Origin: Argopecten irradians
Lineage: Eukaryota > Mollusca > Bivalvia > Pectinida > Pectinidae
Length of the DNA stretch: 64,000 bases
NCBI RefSeq assembly: GCF_041381155.1
Contig: NC_091135.1
Span: 57,549,997-57,613,996 of the forward strand
Direction of reading: 5' to 3'
Below the pieces are notes generated by a model. That model saw nothing but the letters and a program-made list of their open reading frames with translations, did no database searches and was not told the DNA's origin. This document shows, one piece after another, positions 12,788 through 24,400 of the stretch. Made by a program: the position numbers and the translations under genes. Positions within the stretch are counted from its first letter, which is position 1, and each line of letters opens with the position of its first letter.

Positions 12788-12999
12788 GGTGCATTCGTCT
12801 AACTTACTGGGTGCATTCGTCTAATTTACTTAGTGCATTCGAATGATTTACTAGGTGCATTCGTCTGATTTACTAGGTGCATTCGTCTGATTTACTTATA
12901 GTGTATTAGTGCATTCGTCTGATTTACTAGGTGCATTCGTCTGATTTACTAGGTGCATTCGTCTGATTTACTTATAGTGTATTAGTGCATTCGTCTGAT
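12788..12999 (+). repeat. 22-bp tandem repeat, nine copies
   Basis: The unit 'gcattcgtctgatttactag' plus two bases is repeated nine times. A 12-bp insert (tatagtgtatta) appears twice at the same place in the array, so a larger block was itself duplicated. Confidence 0.85.
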
Positions 13000-13129
13000 T
13001 TTGGTGTTTCTGTTTTGTTGCAGACAAAACAAGTTTGTTCTATTTCTACGATTGACGTTATATGATTTTCAGCCGGCTAGGGTTATAATTAGGTGCGTTT
13101 GTCTGAGCTACTGATGACGTTTGGACAAT

Positions 13130-14110
13130 CCTTGCCAGCCAACCCGAGGTTTTTTATGATTTCAAACAAGCATAAAAAGGTAAAAAGGCGGTATAAAAAA
13201 ACATCTCTCTGTCGCTTGTAAGTAATGTATTTCCCCGGATGGCAATTGTCAAGGAAAGTCCAGTCTGGTACCCCATCCGTCATTTATTTTTCTGAGGTAC
13301 TCTCTGCAGTTTCCTTCACCAGTTGTGACATTTGTTTCACGAGATACCCTTTATTTCAATTATTTTCAACAAAATTCACTCTGCATCTTCTTCTTCAACA
13401 CTGTTGCAAACGTACCGTCAACAAATGATGTTGGAAGCTGTTGAAATCACAATCTCCATAGTTTTATAAGAGGCTTGTTTATATCTGGGAGGACACCCGC
13501 TGAGGTACGTCTCGTCCATGACCAATACAGCAGTCAAAAAGCACAGAAACATCAATCAATGACCTATATACTACAGTGTGAGATATTCTCTTCTCCCATA
13601 CTTCACAGGGATATCCCGTGATTGCTAGGGAAAAGATATCTCCATCTCACACAGTGGGGTGTAAGCTCACACGAGCTAGACAATAATGTGACGTCATCAA
13701 TACATGCGGCGTAACTGCGCCGCGCATTGTAGATGACGTCATCAATTTTGACGCATAACGACGTTCCTGCGATAATGGCGCGATGAAAAAGCTGGAAACC
13801 AAGTGGAATCTCATCATTTTTTCTACTAAGTATGGGAGATATAGAATCTTACATGGGTCTGTAAAGTGGACAGGGATATCTCTGTCCACTTCACAGACCC
13901 ATGTAAGATTCTATTATTCTTGTGTGTATAAATCAATTAGTGAATGGCGGACTCTTACTTGACTGTCGTGTATGAAACGCGAGTATAATGCCGTGAAGTG
14001 TCGCATGGCGTGTCCAGATCCATTTAGTCGATCCAAATGAAATAGGCGTCGTTAATAAGGATAAAACGTGGGGACCAGTCAGTTGTTAAATGCTGGTGCT
14101 AAAGTCACAT
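13130..14110. repeat. Duplicated segment, copy 2 (partner at 1.66-2.47 kb)
   Basis: Homologous blocks are 13200-13290 ('tctctctgtcgcttgtaagt'), 13485-13590 ('ggaggacacccgctgagg') and 13930-14090 ('gcatggcgtgtcc', 'gttgttaaat'). They lie in the same order and strand as in copy 1. Unlike copy 1, this copy is interrupted by an element of about 330 bp (13581-13914). Confidence 0.6.
13581..13914. mobile_element. Foldback-type insert with a 74-bp palindrome at its right end
   Basis: The block is absent from the partner segment at about 2.15 kb, where 'ctacagtggg' passes straight to the 'cagtgaatgg' block. Its ends resemble each other in inverted orientation ('ttctcccatact' near 13591 and 'agtatgggaga' near 13829). 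13841-13914 is an almost perfect palindrome centred on GATATC. No coding sequence is seen, so it is a non-autonomous element of unknown family. Confidence 0.55.
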
Positions 14111-14777
14111 AAAGACATGTGGCACCCTTACCCTCCTAATACACTATTTTAATAGCAATGTTTCTGTATTAATAATACACAACTGTACCAAGGGGGAAAT
14201 CACGTGACTATCACGGAAAAATAGCGTCGAAAATGACCACATTGAGCGATTCATTTTCCTTTTAGAACAGCTAATCAGTTTAACAATCAATTCTTGTCAT
14301 ATATAACTTAAAATAATAGATCTATCTGTGTTGGTACACATATACGTATGTAATGTGTTCCATATCATAGCTTTTTTGAGATATTGTGCCACAAGGTTTA
14401 CACAAATTAAATCTTGATTGGGTATGCTTCAAGGACGAAGCAGTACATGTACTTCCTTTTCTCTCTGCCATGGCATCTAAGGTGTATATTCTGCTATTTG
14501 ACCACTATTCACTCTCCCAGGGTCTAAATTAGGGTATTAGTCCCTGTTTAACGAGATAAACTTCACATGCCTTCAAATCGCTTGTGGACTTTTTTCTGTT
14601 CGCACATCTTGCAAAAATGCACAAGCTAAACTCCAATATACGAGTCAACAGTTACAATGCATTCTGTAAGCAATGATGTATACACAGTTTTGTTCAAATT
14701 GATTCTGTTCATCAACTGTATCAAAACCGTGATTTACATCAGAACATATCACTAGTTCGGGCATAATACCTTATTCA
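14111..14777. other. Intergenic DNA, no feature seen
   Basis: No open frame of note and no repeat was found by eye. Confidence 0.4.
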
Positions 14778-14828
14778 CACTGTAAACTTTTAGTGTTAAC
14801 ATAATCCATTTATGGTGTTTTTAACGTG

Positions 14829-16018
14829 TAACTTAACACCAATATCGGTGTAAAAAAAACGATAACACCATTCCTGGTGTAAAGTTAATCCAAACAATGA
14901 AAAGTGTATTGTTTTCCCTAATTTGGTGTAACTTCAATCCTAAGTTGGTGTAATTGTGTAACATTACACCAAAATGATGTAACTTTACACCAAATTCCCA
15001 CTTGAAAGTGTAACGTTACACCCCAGTGGTGTTACTTTACACCAACTTTTCACTTGAAAGGGTAACCTTACACCACAGCGGTGTTACTTTACACCAAAAC
15101 CTAATTTGAAAGTGTAACCTTACACCACAGCGGTGTTACTTTACACCAAAACCTAATTTGAAAGGGTAACCTTACACCTCAGCGGTGTTACTTTACACCA
15201 GATCTTCGTTTGAAAGGGTAACCTTACACCATAGTAGTGTTACTTTACACCAAATCATAACTTGAAAGTGTAACCTTACACCACAGCGGTGTTACTTTAC
15301 ACCAGATCTTCGTTTGAAGTATAACCTTACACCACAGTGGTGTTACTTTACACCAAATCGTAATGTGAAAGGGTAACTTTACACCAAATCCTAACTTGAA
15401 AGGGTAACCTTACACCACAGATGTGTTACTTTATATCAGATCTTCGTTTGAAGTGTAACCTTACACCACAGTGGTGTTACTTTACACCAAAACCTAATTT
15501 GAAAGGGTAACCTTACACCTCAGCGGTGTTACTTTACACCAGATCTTCGTTTGAAAGGGTAACCTTACACCACAGTGGTGTTACTTTACACCAGATCTTC
15601 GTTTGAAGTCTTACCTAACACCATAGTGGTGTCACTTTACACCAAATCCTAACTTGAAAGTGTAACCTTGCACCTCAGCAGTGTTACTTTACACCAGATC
15701 TTCGTTTGAAGTGTAACCTTACACCAAAGTGGTGTTACTTTACACCAAATCCTAACTTGAAAGTGTAACCTTACACCTCAGCAGTGTTACTTTACACCAG
15801 ATCTTCGTTTGAAGTGTAACCTTACACCAAAGTGGTGTTACTTTACACCAAATCCTAACTTGAAAGTGTAACCTTACACCTCAGCAGTGTTACTTTACAC
15901 CAGATCTTTGTTTGAAGTGTAACCTTACACCACAGTGGTGTTACTTTACACCAAAGCCTAATTTGAAAGGGTAACCTTACACCTCAGCGGTGTTACATTA
16001 CACCAGATCTTCGTTTGG
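14829..16018. repeat. Satellite of about 52-bp units, left arm of the composite element
   Basis: About 23 units are present. Each has paired inverted heptamers: 'gtgtaaccttacacc', then 'ggtgttactttacacc', joined by either 'aaatcctaacttgaaag' or 'agatcttcgtttgaag'. The spacers alternate in places, hinting at a dimer of about 104 bp. The array is cut at about 16020 by the insert described next and resumes at 18050. Confidence 0.9.
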
Positions 16019-16024
16019 GGTCTT

Positions 16025-18045
16025 CCCCGAACACCAACTCTGGGTAGGGTGGGGTGTTTTCATAGGGGTTAAGGTGTGTTGATAGGGAGTTATAGTCTAT
16101 CTCAGAATTGTTCTCAGTGCAAGATCACAGGTAAATCTCAGGTAAATCAACTCACCTGGTAGGTGATCAGCAAATCAGTAACTGTTATTGTCAAGATGCT
16201 GCAGAATGGTGTATAAAACAGAGGCATACTTCAGAAAAAATCATACTTGCCATGATATTTGAATAGAACGTTAACTATTCTAGATCATTCAATTTCATCA
16301 TTTTCTTATACTTTCCGACTTATTTTAGTTTTCAGATTTAGATTAATATACACTTTGTAAAAACATCTGTACTAGAATTGTCGAATTTACAGTTTATTAT
16401 TGATCTATACTTGACTGCATGTTATTTTTCAGTTTTCAAGGATGAGAATCTTCCTCTTTAATTCAGAGGATTTCTTCTGATTGGGCAATATTTAGGAGAA
16501 ACAAATAATGTCAGATATGATCTAAAATATCATAAATTGACCCTTTTAAACACTTAGTGGAGGGATTTATCTTATCAGTGAAGATGTTTCCTCCCTTTGT
16601 TGATAGGATCGATCACTATTTTCATCTATTTTCTGTGTTATAAGCTTTTGATCGAGTAAGGCATTAAAACTTAATGTATAAGTTGAAAAATATGGTATTA
16701 AAGGTAAACTGTATGATTGGTTTGAAGCCTACTTATCTGACAGAAAACAACTCGTATTCATAAACGAATATCAATTACCCGGTGATGAAAAACCAATAAA
16801 TGCTTGAGTACCGCAAGGTTCAGTACTTGGTCTTTTCTTTTCTTATTGTTTATAAATGACTTAACAGATAATGTAATATCTTACATAAAAATATTTGCTG
16901 ATGACACATCTCTGTATTGATAATGATGATGACCTTTTACTGACAGTAATACATGCAGAGTTCTTGGATGATGATCTATCGTCAATTTCTTCATGGGCTG
17001 ATAAAAAAAAGATCATGGTCGGATCACATCTTTAAAAAAATTTTGAAAAAGTTTCATCAAGACAGAACTTATTACGAACATTGAAACATAAACTAGATAG
17101 AGTCACCAAGAACTTTGTATCTCTCCTATATCAGACCAATTTTAGAAAATACAGACATTATTTGGGATACCAGAACGGAAACCATTGACTTGATGACATA
17201 AGCCGACTCATGATCAGCATCACAGCTGCTGCACCTTGCTCTTAAATTGGCAGGAACTATTTTGCATATCAATTCAATTAAAAATATTTTATTTTATATA
17301 AATTATACAAAATAGGATTGGGTAACAGGCAGTGCCTATATCAACCCTTTCCCTCTTCCACTAGTGTACAACATTTTATACAAATTAAACATTAACAAAA
17401 CTGTAATATATCTTATGATGTATCTTATCATACCGTGTACATTTACGTACACAGAACTCGTATAATAGTTACAAACGCTAATTCGTTATATAAACCTTAC
17501 TGGAACGATATCTTACAGGAGAATTGGGATGCATTATGTTCGTTTTATTTTTAACTTAGCGTATTTGATAGAGTAACTGTTTTATGTGAATATTTTGAAA
17601 GTATGTCTTCTGATAATCAACTTATCTTGTTAATGAATTGTGATGTTTTACAAGTTAGTTTTGCTAAATATATCTTTTCAGCGATGAGGAGAAGGCGATC
17701 TCTATAATAGTAATTTTGACTTATTTATAACTTTAACTGAAAATGTTGTTTTATTCACATATGTTGTTCATAATTTTAGTACATTCGTGTCTCGTAAGCC
17801 AATTAATGGCTGGGCATTTTTACTAATGAAGAAAATTTTTTTAATTGTAAATGTTGTGTAAAAATGTGTGACATTATTATGCATTATTATTATTATTATC
17901 TTATCATAGGTATGAGTATAAAAATTACCTGGTTGAAAAGTTAACCTGGATTTGGTGTTAGATTTTGAAACAGGACTATAACTAAACTTCAAAGGGTTCC
18001 TACATAAACACCTCCCTTTGTCTTTACCAGAGTTGGTGTTCGGGG
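16025..18045. mobile_element. 2-kb insert with 19-bp inverted ends, carrying a LINE fragment
   Basis: CCCCGAACACCAACTCTGG at 16025-16043 is matched by its exact reverse complement at 18027-18045. Satellite sequence stops at the left end and picks up again at the right end, so the block lies within the array. The left end also resembles a satellite unit ('gtcttacctaacacca'), so the ends may be satellite-derived rather than true transposon ends. Confidence 0.5.
16676..17340 (+). pseudogene. LINE (jockey/CR1-like) reverse transcriptase fragment
   Basis: This is the remains of a non-LTR retrotransposon polymerase that copies RNA at a nicked genomic site. The reading shows EKYGIKGKLYDWFEAYLSDR, then VPQGSVLG near 16808 and, in another frame, INDL and FADDTSL near 16855-16915, with the catalytic FADD box. 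Further on come SSWADK and LDRVTKNFVSLLY, which match the region after the palm in these enzymes. An in-frame stop precedes VPQGSVLG and the frame shifts between VPQGSVLG and INDL. No endonuclease domain or 3' tail is present. It is a dead fragment well short of the usual 900-1000 codon ORF2. Confidence 0.75.
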
Positions 18046-18155
18046 AATTCGCCCTTCGTTTGAAAGGGTAATCCTTCACCACAGTAGTGTTACTTTACAA
18101 CCAAATCATAACTTGAAAGTGTAAACCTTACACCTCAGCGGTGTTATATTTAGGG
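18046..18155. repeat. Continuation of the 52-bp satellite
   Basis: About two units ('ttcgtttgaaagggtaat', 'gtgttactttaca', 'cacctcagcggtgtta') follow the right end of the insert. They continue the array broken at about 16020. Confidence 0.8.
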
Positions 18156-18660
18156 CATGTTCTGTACAAAATGGCGGCCAGCTCAAAGATCATTTGACAG
18201 AGAGGGAAATAACAACATCTAACAAAACTAAAGGGGCACTTTTGAAATTAGCCGAAGATGCCGACCCAGTTAAATTTTATCGTCTCTCGAAAAAACAGAC
18301 GATTACGAAGAAACATCGCGAAATAGGAGAGGGCGATGGTTGTTGAATGCCGGATGTTTTTACGATATCAAGTTGCAAGTCGCAGCTACCCGATATCGGG
18401 TTTGGATATATCTTTGTGGATATCAGTAGTGATTGTGGTTGGGGGGGGGTCAAGACCGGATAAGGCATTATAAAGATGACAACTCATATAAACTTTTCCA
18501 ACAGAACCACATCAGTAATATCGCGTTTCACCAGCAGCACGGTCATTATTAAGCCAAGTGTATACAAGAGACACGACAGAACGGGGAGCCATCGCTGGAT
18601 ACTTATGGGAACTAAAGGCTTTATCACAAGTCTGATGGTTGTATATGTGTTTCGTAAGTA
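18156..18660 (+). other. Unidentified coding-like patch inside the composite element
   Basis: An open frame of about 60 codons (about 18157-18350) reads in part LLKLAEDADPVKFYRLSKKQ and TITKKHREIGEGDG. A second open frame at 18476-18661 reads MTTHINFSNRTTSVISRF and reaches a splice-donor-like GTAAGT near 18654. I recognise no family. It may be host sequence carried by the element, or chance. The amino-acid mix of the first frame looks protein-like, the second less so. Confidence 0.25.
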
Positions 18661-18682
18661 GTTTTTTTTAAAACAACGTACA

Positions 18683-19160
18683 GTCAGTGACCATAATAAT
18701 TTAATAAAGTACGCAAGTGAATTTTTTTCTATATATTATAAGTAATTTTACATATTTTTAATTGTTATTACTAGAGTAATTTTACATTCAATCGTAACAA
18801 GATTTTATGTACAGACTAAGATATTATCTAAAATATATTCCGTGCCATATTTATCGATAAATCGATCTTTTAAAGTGTAGACATGTAATTTTTATGACGC
18901 CATTTTACTATATAGATAAAGAAGGAAATGGCGGCGTCATCAAACGTTGTTTTAATGTAATCGTTCACAACTCACACATATTGCAACGGAAGAACATGTA
19001 CATTATTTCAAAATAAACGTTAGATAAGTAGTTTTTATTTTGTCAACTTTGAAGTTTTTGTGATTTCAATAGATTTCTGGAGAGGAGTTTTAAAAAATGT
19101 AAAATTACTAATGAAATATAGTATTTAGAATCGCTTGCGTACTGTATTATGGTCACTGAC
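18683..19160. mobile_element. MITE 1 (mariner-like ends)
   Basis: The ends GTCAGTGACCATAATA (18683-18698) and its inverted match (TATTATGGTCACTGAC, 19145-19160) are followed inwards by further matching bases (AGTACGCAAG near 18709-18718 and its reverse near 19134-19143). The left end is preceded by TACA, as in Tc1/mariner ends. It is 478 bp with no coding sequence, so it is non-autonomous. Confidence 0.65.
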
Positions 19161-19161
19161 A

Positions 19162-19801
19162 CAGGGACCTGGCACGAAAATTTTTAACCAATAGTATACA
19201 TGTTCATTTGTTCTTCGGAACGCTTCTCGAGTTTACTCACAAGCACAACACTATATAATTTGCATAATATAGTCACGATATGTAAAGTCGAGAAGCGTTC
19301 CGAGAGAAAATGAACATGGCGGGGACGGTTAAAGTAAGTGAGCTACTCGATGTTTAAATGGAGTTTCTACAAAGTACGGGTCATAACACCTCCATAGGAG
19401 ATTGTGGATGAACACAGTTATGGGTACTGTTTACCACCACCAAGCGTAGATTTTGTGATTTTGGCTTGGTTTTTGAGGTACCCATTTAGAGCCGAGACGA
19501 CATTTCGACCGGACAGGGAAATGTCTACCTAGCATATTTGTCGTAAATTTCCCGATTCATCAAGCCATAACTTCGTCAATACTTGGCCAATTTTGTTCAT
19601 CAAGCACTCAATGGAAAGATAAATTATTTCTCTTTAAGGTAAGATATCCGTCAATGTTGTACAGAACCATTTTATTAAAATAATCACGGTTTTTAAAAAA
19701 ATAGGTCGGTTTTTCTCGACCGCCGAGTTCATACCCTTGATACTAAATAATATATATATATATGTATACTGTTAGTTTTAAAAAATCGTGCCAGGTCCCT
19801 G
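19162..19801. mobile_element. MITE 2 inserted at the right end of MITE 1
   Basis: The inverted ends CAGGGACCTGGCACGA and TCGTGCCAGGTCCCTG are exact over 16 bp. They are flanked by identical 12-bp direct repeats (tggtcactgaca, 19150-19161 and 19802-19813), which are the terminal bases of MITE 1. An internal inverted repeat lies at about 19201-19235 against 19290-19316 ('cgagaagcgttccg'). The end sequence recalls hAT elements, but those give 8-bp duplications, so the superfamily is open. Confidence 0.8.
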
Positions 19802-19813
19802 TGGTCACTGACA

Positions 19814-20346
19814 AAGACAGTGATTTAGGTTTTGATGTTTAATACATCTACAGCAATTAAATGTACAAACATGAAAACCGTTAACTGTATACTATACAAA
19901 CCTATTCTCATCTGTACATGTGTTAGAATGTATAAAAGTATACATGAACAGTACACGTAAATGTTTCCATAATGAACAGATTAATCAAATGCAGGTACAT
20001 TGTACTATGACTCTCTGATGAATTTACATATCTTTTTTAAATCTACACAATCAATAAATAACAACAATTTTGGAACCATATGTACACTTGACAAACAGGA
20101 ACATACAATGTATTTCATACCTAAAGATTTGCAACGACATAATGATATAAATAAATTTAACTCTTTGTTGTTTCATACTTATACGTATACCTTGAATGGG
20201 AATTTATAGACTTTTTATATAATCATATAAAGTTAGTCCCTTAAATGTGTTACATTAAATTACTAAGTGGTAAATTTTAAGAAGAATAAGATGCTTTGTG
20301 GTTTGTTTTGATTTTTTTCAGGATGTAGATGGTGCTATAAACACAC
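19814..20346. other. Unassigned interior of the composite element
   Basis: No gene or repeat is seen. A 69-codon open frame (20000-20209) is low in complexity and probably chance. Confidence 0.4.
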
Positions 20347-21008
20347 GTGTACAGGAACCACCAATTTGGGAAGACGGTTACGCCGATCTTGAATGAAGGT
20401 TACACCAATGTGGGAAGAAGGTTACACCGATCATGGATGAAGATTACACCAATTTGTGAAGAATGTTACACCGATCTTGGAGGAAGGTTACATCGATTTC
20501 GGATGAACGTTACACCGATCTTGGATGAAGGTTACACCAATTTGGGAGGAAGGTTACACCGATATTGGATGAAGGTTACACCAATTTGGGATGAAGGTTA
20601 CACTGATCCTGGATGAAGGTTACACAAATTTGTGATGAAGGTTACACCTATTTTGGATGAAGGTTACACAAATTTTTGATGAAGGTTACACCAATTTTGG
20701 ATGAAGGTTACACCAATTTGGGATGAAGGTTACGCCTATTTTGGATGAAGGTTACACCAATTTGGGATGAAAGTTACACCTATCCTGCATGAAGGTTACA
20801 GCAATTTGGGATGAACGTTACACCCATTTTGGATGAAGGTTACACCTATTTTGGATGAAGGTTACACCATTTTGGGATGATATTACACTAATATGGGATG
20901 AGGTAACACCGATCCTGGATGAGGTTACACCTTTTTTGGATAAAGGTAACACCAATTTAGGAAAAAGGTTACACCTATTTTGGATAAAGGTTACACTTAT
21001 CCTGGATT
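20347..21008 (+). repeat. 22-bp tandem repeat, right arm of the composite element
   Basis: About 30 units of 'gaaggttacaccaatttggg' plus two bases, with alternating inner words (ccaatttggga, cctattttgga, ccgatcttgga). Each unit carries GGTTACACC, the same core as the left satellite. An open frame across the first units is a by-product of the repeat. Confidence 0.9.
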
Positions 21009-21016
21009 AAGTTTAC

Positions 21017-21210
21017 ACCAAAAAGGTGGCACCACAGCTGCCTCCTTTTTCAGTAACGTTACACCAAATTTTTAGGATTAAGGTTACACCAAAAAAGATG
21101 GCACCACAACTGCCTCCTTTTTTGGTGTAACTTAACACCAGTGGTGTAACCTAAAAATTTGGTGTAACGTTGCACCAAAAAAGGAGGCAGCTGTGGTGCC
21201 ACCTTTTTTG
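21017..21210. repeat. Large hairpin near the right end
   Basis: Arms of about 70 bp (21017-21090 and 21140-21210) pair through 'aggtggcaccacagctgcct', 'aacgttacacc' and 'aaatttttagg'. The hairpin lies just inside the right terminal repeat, as subterminal repeats of CACTA-like elements often do. Confidence 0.7.
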
Positions 21211-21240
21211 GTGTAACTTAACACTCAAAAGTCTACAGTC

Positions 21241-21474
21241 CAGATGACACCCAATGCACAGCCAATCTATGACTCAATCATCGATAGAGTAGATGACCGA
21301 ATTCATTTCAATAAATAGCCATATATTTTATTTTATGATAGATGATATTTACCAAACTTCACTTTTACAATTATCAATTCAACAATATACTGTTATTTCC
21401 TCTAACTTACCGTGACAATGTTTAATTTTCCTGTTATGTTGTGTTTGTGATATCTATTACTGATGTCCATGTCA
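21241..21474. other. Spacer between element and satellite
   Basis: AT-rich sequence with nothing recognisable. Confidence 0.4.
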
Positions 21475-24400
21475 GGCATATTATCGAGACCATAGAACTA
21501 TATACACAACTATACGGCATACTATAGAGACCATAGAACTATATACACAATTATACGGCATACTATAGAGACCATAGAACTATATACACAACTATACGGC
21601 ATACTATAGAGACCATAGAACTATATACACAACTATACGGCATACTATAGAAAGACCATAGAACTATATACACAACTATACGGCATACCATAGGGACCAT
21701 ATAACTAAATACACAAATATACGGTATACTATAGAGACTATAGAACTAAATACACAACTATACGGCATACTACAGAGACCATAGAACTAAATACACAAAT
21801 ATACGGCATACTATAGAGACCATATAGAACTAAATACACAACTATACGGCATACTATAGAGACCATAGAACTAAATACACAACTATACGGCATACTATAG
21901 AGACCATAGAACTAAATACACAACTATACGGCATACTATAGAGACCATAGAATTAATACACAACTATACGGCATACTACAGAGACCATAGAACTAAATAC
22001 ACAACTATACGGCATACTACAGAACTAAATACACAACTATACGGCATACTATAGAGACCATAGAACTAAATCACAACTATACGGCATATTATAGAGGCCA
22101 TAGAACTAAATACACAACTATACGGCATACCTCAGAACTAAATACACAACTATACGGCATATTATAGAGGCCATAGAACTAAATACACAACTATACGGCA
22201 TACTATAGAGGCCATAGAACTAAATACACAACTATACGGCATACTATAGGGACCATAGAACTAAATACACAACTATACGGCATATTATAGAGACCATAGA
22301 ATTAATACACAACTATACGGCATACTATAGAGACCATAGAACTAAATACACAACTATACGGCATATTATAGAGACCATAGAATTAATACACAACTATACG
22401 GCATACTATAGGGACCATAGAACTAAATACACAACTATACGGCATACTATAGAGACCATAGAATTAATACACAACTATACGGCATACTACAGAGACCATA
22501 GAGCTATATACACAACTATACGGCATACCATTGGGACCATATAACTAAATACACAAATATACGGCATACTATAGAGACTATAGAACTATATACACAACTA
22601 TACGGCATACCTCAGAACTAAATACACATCTATACGGCATACTACAGAGACTATAGAACTAAATACACATCTATACGGCATACTATAGTGACCATAGAAC
22701 TAAATACACAACTATACGGCATACTATAGAGAACTAAATACACAACTATACGGCATATTATAGAGACCATAGAATTAATACACAACTATACGGCATACTA
22801 TAGAAACCATAGAACTAAATACACAACTATACGGCATATTATAGAGACCATAGAATTAATACACAACTATACGGCATACTATAGGGACCATAGAACTAAA
22901 TACACAACTATACGGCATATTATAGAGACCATAGAATTAATACACAACTATACGGCATACTACAGAGACCATAGAGCTATATATACACAACTATACGGCA
23001 TACCATAGGGACCATATAACTAAATACACAAATATACGGCATACTATAGAGACTATAGAACTATATACGCAACTATACGGCATACCTCAGAACTAAATAC
23101 ACATCTATACGGCATACTACAGAGACTATAGAACTAAATACACAACTATACGGCATAATATAGGGACCATAGAACTAAAAACACAACTATACGGCATACT
23201 ATAGAGACCATAGAACTAAATACACAACTATACGGCATACTATAGAGACCATAGAACTATATACACAACTATACGGCATACTATAGGGACCATATAACTA
23301 AATACACAAATATACGGCATACTATAGAGACCATAGAACTAAATACACAACTATACGGCATACTACAGAGACCATAGAACTAAATACACAACTATACGGC
23401 ATACTATAGAGACCATAGAACTAAATACACAACTATACGGCATACTATAGAGACCATAGAACTAAATACACAACTATACGGCATACTATAGAGACCATAG
23501 AACTAAATACACAACTATACGGCATACTATAGAGACCATAGAACTAAATACACAACTATACGGCATACTATAGAGACCATAGAACTAAATACACAACTAT
23601 ACGGCATACTATAGAGACCATAGAACTAAATACACAACTATACGGCATACTATAGAGACCATAGAACTAAATACACAACTATACGGCATACTATAGAGAC
23701 CATAGAACTAAATACACAACTATACGGCATACTATAGAGACCATAGAACTAAATACACAACTATACGGCATACTATAGGGACCATAGAACTAAATACACA
23801 ACTATACGGCATACTATAGAGGCCATAGAAGTAAATACACAACTATACGGCATACTATAGAGACCATAGAATTAATACACAACTATACGGCATACTATAG
23901 AGAGACCATAGAATTAATACACAACTATACGGCATTCTATAGAGACCATAGAACTATATACACAACTATACGGCATACTATAGGGACCTTATAACTAAAT
24001 ACACAACTAAATGGCATACAATATAGACCATAGAACTATATACACAACTATACGGCATACTATAGAGACCATAGAACTATATACACAACTATACGGCATA
24101 CTATAGAGACCATATAACTAAATACACAACTATATGGCATACTATAGAGACCATAGAACTATATACACAACTATACGGCATACTATAGAGACCATAGAAT
24201 TAATACACAACTTTACGGCATACTATAGAGAGACCATAGAACTATATATACAACTATACGGCATACTATAGAGACCATATAACTAAATACACAACTATAC
24301 AGCATACTATAGAGACCATAGAACTATATACACAACTATACGGCATACTATAGAGACCATAGAATTAATACACAACTATACGGCATACTATAGAGACCAT

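Larger units (their letters stand above)
14778..21240. mobile_element. Composite DNA transposon with CACTG-type inverted ends (CACTA/EnSpm-like)
   Basis: The left end reads CACTGTAAACTTTT then AGTGTTAA (14778-14799). The right end, read on the other strand from 21239, gives ACTGTAGACTTTTGAGTGTT, so the two ends match as terminal inverted repeats of about 22 bp. CACTA-superfamily elements begin with CACTA or CACTG and carry subterminal motif arrays, and both arms here carry arrays built on TTACACC/GGTGTAA. I find no transposase, so if real it is a non-autonomous carrier. It holds a LINE fragment, two nested MITEs and unidentified coding-like patches. The last base of the right end differs from the ideal and I cannot find a clean 3-bp target duplication. 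A coincidental pair of related ends remains possible. Confidence 0.5.

Noticed and set aside
18045-18056. GAATTCGCCCTT, identical to the insert border of common TA-cloning vectors
   Set aside because: The match is only 12 bp, and satellite-like sequence continues naturally into its right side. No further vector sequence is present, so it is most likely chance.
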